A stretch of 64,000 nucleotides of DNA from contig JADJTD010000001.1 of NCBI GenBank assembly GCA_016711345.1, forward strand, positions 2,356,001-2,420,000. Reading direction: 5' to 3'. The translations under genes were made by a program, and so were the position numbers. Below are positions 52,484-60,673 of the stretch, piece after piece. How positions within the stretch are numbered: the first letter of the stretch is position 1; every line of letters starts with the position of its first letter. The notes below the pieces were generated by a model. That model saw nothing but the letters and a program-made list of their open reading frames with translations. It was not told where the DNA came from and did not search any database. The stretch is from Chloracidobacterium sp. (GTDB taxonomy: Bacteria > Acidobacteriota > Blastocatellia > Pyrinomonadales > Pyrinomonadaceae).

Positions 52484-54168
52484 GTACACCAGAACCAAAC
52501 AAGATCATCTTTTCGATGGTCAAAGTTTCAAAATTTTACGATAAGAAACCTGTCCTTAAGGACATTTACCTTTCGTTTTTTTACGGCGCGAAGATCGGCG
52601 TGCTTGGGCTGAATGGCTCGGGTAAATCGTCCTTGCTGCGGATAATCGCGGGCACGGACAAGGAATTTAACGGTGAGGTTGTTTTTTCGCAGGGCTATTC
52701 TGTTGGCTATCTCGAACAGGAGCCAAAGCTCGACGAATCGAAGACGGTCAAACAGATCGTTGAGGAAGCAGTTCAAGCGACGGTTGACCTTCTCAAAGAG
52801 TACGAAGAGATCAACGCGAAGTTTGCCGAGCCGATGGACGATGATGCGATGAATGCACTTATCGAGCGTCAAGGCGCGGTGCAGGAAAAGCTTGATCACG
52901 CTGATGCATGGGACTTAGACTCGCGGCTTGAGATGGCGATGGATGCGTTGCGATGTCCGCCGCCGGAGACGATAGTTAAAAACTTGAGCGGCGGAGAAAA
53001 GCGCCGCGTTGCTCTGTGCCGTCTGCTGCTGCAAAAGCCTGATATTTTGTTGCTAGACGAGCCGACAAATCACCTTGACGCCGAGACGGTCGGGTGGCTC
53101 GAACAGCATCTGCAAAAATACGAAGGCACGATCATCGCCGTTACGCACGACCGTTATTTCCTCGACAACATTGCGGGTTGGATACTCGAATTAGATCGCG
53201 GTGAGGGAATTCCGTTCAAAGGAAACTATTCGAGTTGGCTCGAGCAAAAGGGCGAGCGTCTCGCGCTGGAAAAACGCAGCGAAGACAAGTTGCAAAAGAC
53301 GCTCGAACGCGAGCTTGAATGGATACGAATGTCTCCGAAAGGCCGCCACGCGAAATCGAAGGCTCGTATCAACGACTACGAAGCGATGGTTGCGACGGAA
53401 TCAGAAAAGCATGCTGACGACCTCGAAATATACATTCCGCCCGGCCCGCGGCTCGGCGATATCGTCATCGAGGCGCACGGCGTTTCGAAAGGCTACGGCG
53501 ACACGATCCTATTCGAAAATCTCGAATTCTCGCTGCCAAAGGGCGGCATAGTCGGCGTTATCGGGCCAAATGGCGCCGGTAAGACGACGCTGTTCCGGCT
53601 CATCACCGGGCAGGACACAGCCGATTCCGGTTCGTTCAAAGTTGGCGAGACGGTCAAACTCGGGTACGTTGATCAGTCGCGCGACAGCCTCGGCGGCGAG
53701 AAAACGGTTTTTGATGAGATCGCCGACGGGCTCGATAACGTTACGTTGGGAACGCGAACAATGAACGCACGGACATACGTGTCTAAATTCAACTTCTCGG
53801 GCGCTGATCAGCAGAAATTTGTCGGTCACCTTTCGGGCGGCGAACGCAACCGCGTTCACCTTGCTAAGATGCTAAAGACCGGTGCCAACGTGCTGCTTCT
53901 CGATGAGCCAACTAACGACATCGACGTGAACACGATGCGTGCGCTCGAAGAAGCTCTCGAAAACTTTGCCGGCTGCGCCGTTGTAATTAGTCACGACCGC
54001 TGGTTCCTCGATCGCATCGCGACGCATATTCTTGCGTTCGAAGGCGACAGCCACGTCGAATATTTTGACGGCAATTACAGCGAGTACGAAGCAGACCGCA
54101 AACGCCGTCTCGGCCACGACGCCGACCAACCGCATCGGATCAAGTACCGCAGTTTGACACGAGCCTAG
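52480..54168 (+). CDS. ettA: Energy-dependent translational throttle protein EttA (ABC-F)
   Basis: 562-residue ABC-F ATPase with two nucleotide-binding domains and no membrane part. Domain 1: GLNGSGKSSLL (Walker A), LSGGEKRRVALCRLL (signature), LLLDEPTNHLD (Walker B). EttA-type linker WLEQKGERLALEKRSEDKLQKTLERELEWIR and SPKGRHAKSKARINDYE. Domain 2: GPNGAGKTTLF, LSGGERNRVHLAKML, LLLDEPTNDIDV. The PtIM linker and length match EttA. It binds the ribosomal E site and gates the first peptide bond according to ADP/ATP. Possible co-transcription with the preceding two genes. Confidence 0.95.
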   Translation: MSTPEPNKIIFSMVKVSKFYDKKPVLKDIYLSFFYGAKIGVLGLNGSGKSSLLRIIAGTDKEFNGEVVFSQGYSVGYLEQEPKLDESKTVKQIVEEAVQATVDLLKEYEEINAKFAEPMDDDAMNALIERQGAVQEKLDHADAWDLDSRLEMAMDALRCPPPETIVKNLSGGEKRRVALCRLLLQKPDILLLDEPTNHLDAETVGWLEQHLQKYEGTIIAVTHDRYFLDNIAGWILELDRGEGIPFKGNYSSWLEQKGERLALEKRSEDKLQKTLERELEWIRMSPKGRHAKSKARINDYEAMVATESEKHADDLEIYIPPGPRLGDIVIEAHGVSKGYGDTILFENLEFSLPKGGIVGVIGPNGAGKTTLFRLITGQDTADSGSFKVGETVKLGYVDQSRDSLGGEKTVFDEIADGLDNVTLGTRTMNARTYVSKFNFSGADQQKFVGHLSGGERNRVHLAKMLKTGANVLLLDEPTNDIDVNTMRALEEALENFAGCAVVISHDRWFLDRIATHILAFEGDSHVEYFDGNYSEYEADRKRRLGHDADQPHRIKYRSLTRA

Positions 54169-54178
54169 TTCGTTAGAG

Positions 54179-55525
54179 ATGACCGTACGACGCAGCAGAG
54201 ACCGACGGCCGGTGCCGATCCGAACAGACCGTGACCGGGCGATACTGCTCGTTTCTATACTAGCGGTATTCTTGATCGGCTGGGGGTTATTCATCAATAC
54301 GCGATCCGTTTTCGCGCAGGCGGAGCCCATGATGCGTGCGGCTTTGGGCGCTTGGGTCTCCATCGGTGTGACGATTTTGGTGACGACCTTTTCATTCGTA
54401 TTCGTCGCTCTGTCATTGGTATCGGTGCAATTTTCGCCGCGGATCGTGCGGCATTTTTGGCATCGCGATAGGTTTCGAGCGTTGTTTCTTTGGTCCTCGA
54501 TCGCTGTTTGCGCCTTCTGTTTCGTGGTCCAGTTCACCGAAAATTCGCCACTGCATGCCCTCGGTCTATTTCTCGGAGCATATCAGACGTTTGTTTTGTT
54601 TCCATTGTTTTTGGGCTACTTGGCGGACAATCTGAATGCCGCCACGATAACAAAAAGCATCGCCGACCGGACCGTCGCCGAGATTGATGGCGTTTACGAT
54701 CTTGTGCCGGACGATTCTGCGAGGGAGGTTGCAGACGGCACGATAGTTTCGGAACGAAGCGGATTTCTTGAGAAGATCGACGCCGACCTGCTGGTACGAG
54801 CCAGCGAACGTCTCGCAAATACTCATCCGGAAAGTTTGATACGCGTCACGAATTATCTGGGCAGTTTTGTCGAGGTTGGTTCGTCATTGGCTACGATCGA
54901 GCCGCCGGTTCCTATCGACAGTGAGCTGGAAACGTTGATCAGAAAGAGTTTTTCGATTCAGAAATTTCGCAGTTTTGATCAGGACGTCGAATACGGAATC
55001 AGGCAGCTTGTCGATATCGGCATCAAAGCTATCTCCCCTGCGGTCAATGATCCGACGACGTGCGTCAATTGCATTCATTATCTGGGCGTTATCATTAAAG
55101 AACTTGCTACGCGCGATCTCGATTCGAAGATAGCGAAGGATGTCGCAAAACACCGTGTTATCATCAAAGAGCCGAGTTTTGAGCAGTTTGTCGATGATGC
55201 GTTCGATCAGATATTTCATTTTGGGCGACGCGACCATGTCATCGTCCGTACGCTGATCGGCTCGTTGGCCGAGGTCACAACAGCTGTCGGTGACGAGAAA
55301 AGACTGCGGATCTTGGTCCGTGAAGTTGCGGAAATGGAACTTTCTGAGCTGTCGAGGCCCGACGGCGAAACGGCCTTCGAAACGGCCGAACAGCGAAACT
55401 ATCTTCGCAAATCGCTCGTAAGATTTTATAAGACCGCAGCGATACGAGCCGAGGCCATCGGCGAAACGGCACTCGCCGCAGAGTATCTGGGCATACAGCG
55501 TGGCTATGCCGATGCCATAGAATAG
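54179..55525 (+). CDS. DUF2254-family membrane protein
   Basis: 448 residues. Four membrane helices lie in the first 170 residues (ILLVSILAVFLIGWGLFI, ALGAWVSIGVTILVTTFSFVFVALSLVSVQFSPRIVRHF, RALFLWSSIAVCAFCFVV, LGLFLGAYQTFVLFPLFLG). A large soluble C-terminal part with EYGIRQLVDIGIKAISPAVNDPTTCVNCIHYLG follows, the strongest family signature. The function of DUF2254 is unknown. It stands 10 bp behind ettA and 12 bp before the lipoprotein gene, and may be in the same transcript. Confidence 0.88.
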   Translation: MTVRRSRDRRPVPIRTDRDRAILLVSILAVFLIGWGLFINTRSVFAQAEPMMRAALGAWVSIGVTILVTTFSFVFVALSLVSVQFSPRIVRHFWHRDRFRALFLWSSIAVCAFCFVVQFTENSPLHALGLFLGAYQTFVLFPLFLGYLADNLNAATITKSIADRTVAEIDGVYDLVPDDSAREVADGTIVSERSGFLEKIDADLLVRASERLANTHPESLIRVTNYLGSFVEVGSSLATIEPPVPIDSELETLIRKSFSIQKFRSFDQDVEYGIRQLVDIGIKAISPAVNDPTTCVNCIHYLGVIIKELATRDLDSKIAKDVAKHRVIIKEPSFEQFVDDAFDQIFHFGRRDHVIVRTLIGSLAEVTTAVGDEKRLRILVREVAEMELSELSRPDGETAFETAEQRNYLRKSLVRFYKTAAIRAEAIGETALAAEYLGIQRGYADAIE

Positions 55526-55537
55526 GATTTTTGGCCG

Positions 55538-56389
55538 ATGAAATCTGCCGTCTTTTATTTCATTGCTGCAGCAATCCTGGGAGCCTCGTGTTCGAAACCC
55601 GTCGAACCGCTGGCGAATGCGAAATTCGTCACTGCGTCGCCCCAGTTGCAGTCTCGAACCGTTGTCCCGACGCCCTCAATCCCAAACCTTCAAACCGAAC
55701 TGTTCGACGACCGAAATAAAACGACCACGTCACCGATAGGAAATTTCGATTTCAAAAACTACACCTACGAACTTCCGCGCGGCTGGCAAAATCCTGACGG
55801 CACGGCTGATTTTACTTTGACAAACGGACGCGTTGCACCAGTCGAAGGCAAGGTCATTAAAGAAGACATGACCGATGAGGAAAAGGCCGAAGTGAAATTG
55901 GGTCGCCGCATCGGAATGTCGTATGTCACGACAAAATTCATCGACGTGACTGGCGACGGACAGGATGAAGCGATCGTCATCTTAAAGGTCGAGACGGCAG
56001 GTGCGGCGATACCGCAGATCGTTTATATATTTGATTGGAAGGACGGAAAGCCTGAGTTGTTATGGCCGTTTCGCACCGGTGATCGTGCGGACGGCGGATT
56101 AAAGGACATCCGTTTCGAAAACGGCTTACTCGTTATTGAACTCTACGGCCAGGATCGTTTTCTTCTCGGCCAAACCGAAACCGGCAAGATAACCGGCGAC
56201 GAAGAACAACTCTGCTGCCCAACGCATTGGACGCGCTCATTCTACAAATGGAACGGCAAGAGTTTCACCATGCAGGGCAAGCGCCTGACCTATTCCGTGG
56301 CCGCTCCATCGGAGCCGCCTACTGAGAATCTTGGCGACAAGGTGAACGTGAGGCTTGAGAGGCAAAGTATACGCCGCAGCCACAAATAG
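55538..56389 (+). CDS. Hypothetical lipoprotein
   Basis: 283 residues with lipoprotein signal MKSAVFYFIAAAILGASC, the Cys being lipidated. The mature part begins with a Thr/Pro linker, then FKNYTYELPRGWQ, FIDVTGDGQDEAIVILKVETAG (an FG-GAP/VCBS-like calcium strand, DVTGDGQDEA) and YIFDWKDGKPELLWPF. It ends in a CCPTHWTRSFYKWNGKSF segment. It looks like the class of VCBS-like domain lipoproteins of unknown function common in acidobacteria. No partner is evident. Confidence 0.68.
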   Translation: MKSAVFYFIAAAILGASCSKPVEPLANAKFVTASPQLQSRTVVPTPSIPNLQTELFDDRNKTTTSPIGNFDFKNYTYELPRGWQNPDGTADFTLTNGRVAPVEGKVIKEDMTDEEKAEVKLGRRIGMSYVTTKFIDVTGDGQDEAIVILKVETAGAAIPQIVYIFDWKDGKPELLWPFRTGDRADGGLKDIRFENGLLVIELYGQDRFLLGQTETGKITGDEEQLCCPTHWTRSFYKWNGKSFTMQGKRLTYSVAAPSEPPTENLGDKVNVRLERQSIRRSHK

Positions 56390-56480
56390 AAGTGCGAAAC
56401 ATCTCAGGTTCATAGTGATTTTTTAAGTACGTTGATTTAGACGCTCGCGATCCGCGGAAGGTCGCAATTTTATCCCGCCT

Positions 56481-56523
56481 TGTGACACTAGTCACTTTCA
56501 AAGTATATTATGCGAATTATGCT
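56481..56523 (+). promoter_or_regulatory. CRP/FNR-family site and -10 box upstream of cydA
   Basis: TGTGACACTAGTCACT at 56481-56496 is a TGTGA-N6-TCAC[T/A] dyad centred at 56488.5. A -10 candidate TATGCT at 56518-56523 would start RNA near 56530, putting the dyad centre at -41.5, the class II activator position. There is no good -35 box, as expected for an activator-dependent promoter. TATATT at 56504 is an alternative -10 that would make the site overlap the -35 region. Confidence 0.65.
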
Positions 56524-56550
56524 AAAAAGCTAAGGCGAATATTGATTATG

Positions 56551-56572
56551 ACAGCTCCGAGCTGTTGTTTTT
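56551..56572 (+). terminator. Terminator-like hairpin in the cydA leader
   Basis: ACAGCT-CCG-AGCTGT (56551-56565) followed by TGTTTTTT, ending 14 bp before the cydA ATG. It sits downstream of the predicted RNA start, so it could act as an attenuator; the short stem makes termination leaky. Confidence 0.5.
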
Positions 56573-56586
56573 TCTAAAGAGTCATC

Positions 56587-57933
56587 ATGGAAGCCAACAC
56601 ACTTGCGCGTATTCAATTTGCGTTTACAATTACCTACCATTATTTATTCCCGATGCTGACGATGGGGCTCGCACCGCTGATCGTCATTTTCAAGACGCTG
56701 GCGATATCGAAAAAAGACGAACGCTGGAACGAGATAGCACGATTTTGGGGCAAGATCTTTGGTATCAGTTTTCTTTTTGGCGTCGTTACAGGCATTCCCA
56801 TGGAGTTTCAGTTCGGTACGAACTGGGCGGTGTTTTCGAAGTTCGCCGGCGGCGTGATCGGCCAGACACTGGCGATGGAAGGGACGTTCGCTTTCTTTCT
56901 CGAATCGGCTTTTATTGGCCTATTTCTCTTCGGTGAGAAACGGCTCGGGCAAAAGCTGCATTGGCTGTCGGCATTTCTGTTATTTGTCGGTACATGGCTC
57001 TCGGGCTGGTTCATTATCGCGACAAACGCCTGGATGCAGCATCCCGTTGGTTACGAAACCATGCCTGACGGTTCGGTCCAACTGACCAGCTTTTGGTCAC
57101 TCGTTCTGAACGAATGGGCCGTCTATCAATACATGCACAACATGGGCGGAGCCGTCGTCGTCGGTTCGTTTGCCGTGTCCGCTCTTGGTGCGTTCTACAT
57201 TCTTTCGAAGAAAAAGGTCGAATACGGCCGGATGTTCATGAAGGTCGGTGTCGTCGCGGGTTGTATCAGCAGCATCTGGATGCTCTTTCCGTCCGGCGAC
57301 CATCAGGGCAAGATGATCGCCCAACATCAACCCGTCACACTTGCTGCGATGGAAGGCTTGTTTGAGACCCAAGACGGAGCTCCGATCGCCCTCATCGGCC
57401 AGCCCGATATGGAAAAAAAACGGCTCGATAATGCTATCCATATCCCGAACATGCTCAGCTTTATCACCTATCAGCGATGGGACGCCAAGGTCAAAGGCCT
57501 GAACGAGTTCCCGAAGGAAGATCACCCGACCAACGTGCCGCTCCTCTACTACAGTTTTCACATCATGGTCGGCCTCGGCACGATCTTTATTGCGATTATG
57601 TCGATCTCCGCTTTTTGGCTGTGGCGAGGCTGGCTGTTTGACGCAAATTGGCTGCTCTGGATATTGATGCTCAGTTTTCCGTTCCCTTTCATTGCAAATA
57701 CGGTTGGCTGGGCAGTTGCCGAACTCGGACGCCAACCTTGGCTCGTTTACGGCCTGATGCGGACTGAACACGGCCATTCTCCGTTGGTCTCGGGCGGCAA
57801 CATACTGTTTACGTTGCTCGGTTTTGCCGGAATGTATACGATCCTGTCGCTGCTCTACATATTTTTGATGCTGCGTCGGATCGAGCACGGTGCCGAAGAA
57901 TTGGGAGCTGAGATCACGCCGGAAACGGTCTAA
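56587..57933 (+). CDS. cydA: Cytochrome bd ubiquinol oxidase subunit I
   Basis: 448-residue inner-membrane protein with about nine helices. N-terminus RIQFAFTITYHYLFPMLTMG carries the haem b595 His; EGTFAFFLESAFIGLFLFGE has the proton-path Glu residues; YMHNMGGAVVVG holds a haem b558 ligand region; GRQPWLVYGLMRT is the signature late helix. The periplasmic Q-loop is short, the CIO/short-loop class. With CydB it oxidises quinol and reduces O2 to water at high affinity without proton pumping. AAAGAG is its ribosome site. cydB follows 10 bp after the stop. Confidence 0.96.
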   Translation: MEANTLARIQFAFTITYHYLFPMLTMGLAPLIVIFKTLAISKKDERWNEIARFWGKIFGISFLFGVVTGIPMEFQFGTNWAVFSKFAGGVIGQTLAMEGTFAFFLESAFIGLFLFGEKRLGQKLHWLSAFLLFVGTWLSGWFIIATNAWMQHPVGYETMPDGSVQLTSFWSLVLNEWAVYQYMHNMGGAVVVGSFAVSALGAFYILSKKKVEYGRMFMKVGVVAGCISSIWMLFPSGDHQGKMIAQHQPVTLAAMEGLFETQDGAPIALIGQPDMEKKRLDNAIHIPNMLSFITYQRWDAKVKGLNEFPKEDHPTNVPLLYYSFHIMVGLGTIFIAIMSISAFWLWRGWLFDANWLLWILMLSFPFPFIANTVGWAVAELGRQPWLVYGLMRTEHGHSPLVSGGNILFTLLGFAGMYTILSLLYIFLMLRRIEHGAEELGAEITPETV

Positions 57934-57943
57934 GGAGGACGAA

Positions 57944-58978
57944 ATGGAAACATTTTGGTTTGGGATAGTCGCGTTTATGCTGGTCTGTTACGTCATTCTC
58001 GACGGTTTTGATATCGGAGCAGGAATTGTCCACTACTACGTCGGCCGCAATGAGCGGGAACGTGCCGCCACCATCAGTGCCATCGGCCCGGTGTGGGACG
58101 GTAACGAAGTATGGCTGCTGGCTACCGGCGGAACGCTTTACTTTGCATTTCCGGCGCTTTACGCAGCGGGTTTCAGCGGATTCTATCTGCCGCTCATCAT
58201 GGTCCTGTGGCTGCTGATAATGAGGGCGACCGGCATCGAACTGCGGCACCAGCTAAATAATCCGCTGTGGACAAGCTTTTGGGATTTTGTATTTGCGCTT
58301 TCAAGTGTCCTGCTCGCGATTTTCTTCGGGGCGGCACTCGGCAACGTCATTCGCGGCGTGCCGCTCGATGCGACCGGTTACTTTTTTGAGCCGCTGTTCA
58401 CACATTGGGGAACGACTGGGGAAACAGGCATCCTCGATTGGTTCACCGTGCTTTCAGGTGTCGTCGCTTTCGTCGCATTGGCGATCCACGGGGCGAGTTA
58501 TTTGGCGATCAAGACCGAGGGCGATATGAACGCACGTTCACGCAAGGTCGTGAGCGTCGGCTGGTTCGCATTGGTGATCGTTACAATTCTAAGCCTCGCG
58601 GCAGTAATGAGCGTGAGGCCAACGCTGCTCGATAACTATTTCTATCTGCCGATCGGCTGGCTGATACCGTTAGCCGTCGTCGGGTCGCTGATCGCGGTCA
58701 AGTACTTCAACGCCAAGGGCAATGACAAAGGAGCCTTTATCGCGTCGTCGGTCTATCTCGCAATGATGCTCGGTGGTGCCGTTTACGGGCTGTACCCAAA
58801 CGTATTGCCCGCACTCGATCCGCAATACAGCCTGACCGTGCACAACGCCAAAGCAGGTGCCTACGGCCTCGGCGTCGGCCTGATCTGGTGGACGATCGGC
58901 ATCATTATCGCTCTCGGATATTTCATATTTCTTTTCCGAACATTCAAAGGAAAAGTTACTCTCGACGACCCACACTAG
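57944..58978 (+). CDS. cydB: Cytochrome bd ubiquinol oxidase subunit II
   Basis: 344 residues from ATG 57944 behind AAGGAGG; an upstream in-frame start would overlap cydA. Eight helices, starting METFWFGIVAFMLVCYVILDGFDIGAG, the universal CydB opening, then GPVWDGNEVWLLATGGTLYFAFP, RGVPLDATGYFFEPLF and IYLAMMLGG-type end. It forms the quinol oxidase with CydA. No cydX-sized gene or cydDC is seen after it; a strong terminator at 59009 ends the unit. Confidence 0.96.
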   Translation: METFWFGIVAFMLVCYVILDGFDIGAGIVHYYVGRNERERAATISAIGPVWDGNEVWLLATGGTLYFAFPALYAAGFSGFYLPLIMVLWLLIMRATGIELRHQLNNPLWTSFWDFVFALSSVLLAIFFGAALGNVIRGVPLDATGYFFEPLFTHWGTTGETGILDWFTVLSGVVAFVALAIHGASYLAIKTEGDMNARSRKVVSVGWFALVIVTILSLAAVMSVRPTLLDNYFYLPIGWLIPLAVVGSLIAVKYFNAKGNDKGAFIASSVYLAMMLGGAVYGLYPNVLPALDPQYSLTVHNAKAGAYGLGVGLIWWTIGIIIALGYFIFLFRTFKGKVTLDDPH

Positions 58979-59008
58979 ATCAGGATCCTCTTTCTCCATG
59001 AGAATTTC

Positions 59009-59034
59009 GGCGGCCCTAAAAGGCCGCCTCTTTC
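59009..59034 (+). terminator. Intrinsic terminator after cydAB
   Basis: Perfect 7-bp GC stem GGCGGCC (59009-59015)/GGCCGCC (59022-59028), loop CTAAAA, followed by TCTTTC. Confidence 0.88.
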
Positions 59035-59042
59035 TATATTTA

Positions 59043-59091
59043 TACTTTATAATATAAAGTACTTGACAAACGAAATTACTTGAGATATTCT
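59043..59091 (+). promoter_or_regulatory. Promoter with perfect palindromic operator for the regulator pair
   Basis: TACTTTATAATATAAAGTA (59043-59061; 8-bp arms, AAT centre) directly precedes TTGACA (59063-59068), 17-bp spacer, TATTCT (59086-59091). Predicted RNA start 59098 is 3 nt from the ATG at 59101, so the mRNA is nearly leaderless. The operator abuts the -35 box, fitting repression by the winged-helix gene in this operon. Confidence 0.8.
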
Positions 59092-59100
59092 TGTTTCACT

Positions 59101-59724
59101 ATGGCGAACAATCAAGCTCTCCGAAAAGATGACGACTCACCAAACGCGGCGGTAAATCTCGGTGACCGTGCCATCGACAACCTTCAATTTATACGCGAAA
59201 CGATGGAGCGCTCGACGGCGTTTACAGCTGTTCCGGGCTATGGTGGAATTTTGATGGGCGTTACGGCGTGTGTTGCTGCTTATATTGCAAACCTGCAGGT
59301 TTATCTTGTCGATTCGCTCACCGTCTGGCTTGTCGAGGCGTTTCTCGCATTTGCTATAGGCCTGCTTGCGATGTGGCAAAAATCGAAGATCGCGGGTCAA
59401 TCGCTCGTTTCCGCTCCGGCGAAAAAATTCGCAATGGGTTTTGTGCCGCCGCTCGTTGCCGGTGTTATCGCCGTGCTCGGTTTGTGGAAGTACGGCCACT
59501 ATTACGAAATGGCCCCGGTTTGCATGCTCGCATACGGCGCAGCGGTCGCAAGCGGTGGAGCGTTCTCGGTTCGCGTAATTCCCGTGATGGGCTGGTGCTT
59601 TATGGTTCTGGGAGCCGTTGCATTCGCACTGCCGACAAATTACGGCAACCTGATGATGGCACTTAGCTTCGGCGGGCTTCACATAATTTTCGGAGCGATC
59701 ATCGCGAAACGCTACGGCGGTTAA
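59101..59724 (+). CDS. Small membrane protein co-operonic with a winged-helix regulator
   Basis: 207 residues from ATG 59101, set by the promoter; an upstream frame would start before the -10 box. Hydrophilic N-terminus (AIDNLQFIRETMERSTAFTAVPG) then about five helices (GILMGVTACVAAYIANLQVYLV, LVEAFLAFAIGLLAMW, FVPPLVAGVIAVLGLWKYG, MAPVCMLAYGAAVASGGAF, LMMALSFGGLHIIFGAIIA). Related gene pairs (membrane protein plus HTH_34 regulator) occur in acidobacteria. Role unknown; the operator suggests tight, signal-dependent control. Confidence 0.72.
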   Translation: MANNQALRKDDDSPNAAVNLGDRAIDNLQFIRETMERSTAFTAVPGYGGILMGVTACVAAYIANLQVYLVDSLTVWLVEAFLAFAIGLLAMWQKSKIAGQSLVSAPAKKFAMGFVPPLVAGVIAVLGLWKYGHYYEMAPVCMLAYGAAVASGGAFSVRVIPVMGWCFMVLGAVAFALPTNYGNLMMALSFGGLHIIFGAIIAKRYGG

Positions 59725-59733
59725 AGAATTTCA

Positions 59734-60102
59734 ATGGCAAAGAATTTAGCATTAAAAAAAGAAGAAAAAACACGCGGGTTGACGGTCGCACGAGCGGCTG
59801 AAAAAGTCTCAGGCGAACTCGATAAGGTCATTCACGAACGCATGCGTCTCGGCATCATCAGCGCACTCGCGGCGAATGAAAAACTGAGCTTTACCGAGCT
59901 GAAAGATCTGCTTGCAACATCAGACGGCAACATCTCAGTTCACGCACGCAAACTCGAAGAGGCCGGTTACCTGACCTGCGAAAAATCGTTCAAAGGCCGC
60001 ATGCCGCTCACCGAATACAAGATCACAAAAGAAGGCCGAAAGGCTGTAGAAAGGTATCTTGATCACATGGAAGCGTTAATCAACGCCATGAAGAAGGCAT
60101 AG
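59734..60102 (+). CDS. Winged-helix transcriptional regulator (HTH_34/MarR-like)
   Basis: 122 residues. After a Lys-rich start, LDKVIHERMRLGIISALAANEKLSFTELKDLLATSDGNISVHARKLEEAGYL is the HTH_34 (PF13601-type) winged helix, with recognition helix DGNISVHARKLEEAGYL and wing KSFKGRMPLTEYKIT. The family includes one-domain repressors that bind short palindromes. The palindrome at 59043 is the likely site, giving autoregulation of this two-gene unit. It follows the membrane gene by 9 bp. Confidence 0.85.
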   Translation: MAKNLALKKEEKTRGLTVARAAEKVSGELDKVIHERMRLGIISALAANEKLSFTELKDLLATSDGNISVHARKLEEAGYLTCEKSFKGRMPLTEYKITKEGRKAVERYLDHMEALINAMKKA

Positions 60103-60111
60103 GCGAAAGAA

Positions 60112-60579
60112 ATGAAGGCGATCTTAGTAGCAGTTGGTTTAGTGGTGGGTTTAGTCATTGGAATAACACTTGGGGCTATTGCAATGCATTTTCTTTACTC
60201 ACCGATTTTCGGCGAGACACCAATGAATTTTCAAACGATTTATTTTCCGAATATCAATAGGAAAATCTACACGGTTGCTCGCGTATGGGGCATAACTGGC
60301 GATCATGAAGAGGTGCGTTTATGTTCCGAGCCTTACGAGTTTGGGAAAAGAGATCAGACCGATCAATGCGTTGTATTTCATACGGAAAGAATTTTTTACA
60401 AAAAGGATGGAGCTTCGGGCTTAATTGTTTTCGCACCGAGCTTTTCCATATCACCGACTAATAAAGAAATGATCGGTCCGATAAAAATCTCAACAAAAAG
60501 CTTGAAAAACTTCGAAGAGATAAACGATTACGAACAAAATTTTGAGAACTACGGGTTAATGACAATTGCCGCTCCATAA
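60112..60579 (+). CDS. Hypothetical membrane-anchored protein
   Basis: 155 residues: N-terminal anchor (ILVAVGLVVGLVIGITLGAIAM) then a soluble beta-rich part with two Cys (LCSEPYEFGKRDQTDQCVVFH). No family recognised. It sits 9 bp behind the regulator and may belong to its operon, though its base composition is more AT-rich than its neighbours. Confidence 0.55.
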   Translation: MKAILVAVGLVVGLVIGITLGAIAMHFLYSPIFGETPMNFQTIYFPNINRKIYTVARVWGITGDHEEVRLCSEPYEFGKRDQTDQCVVFHTERIFYKKDGASGLIVFAPSFSISPTNKEMIGPIKISTKSLKNFEEINDYEQNFENYGLMTIAAP

Positions 60580-60673
60580 GGAGTGGACTGGTGGTGCCAG
60601 TGGTTTTAATGCTTCTATGCGAAGAACACAATCAAGTAATTGCTCGATGTTATAGCAAGATAGGTTTACGAAA

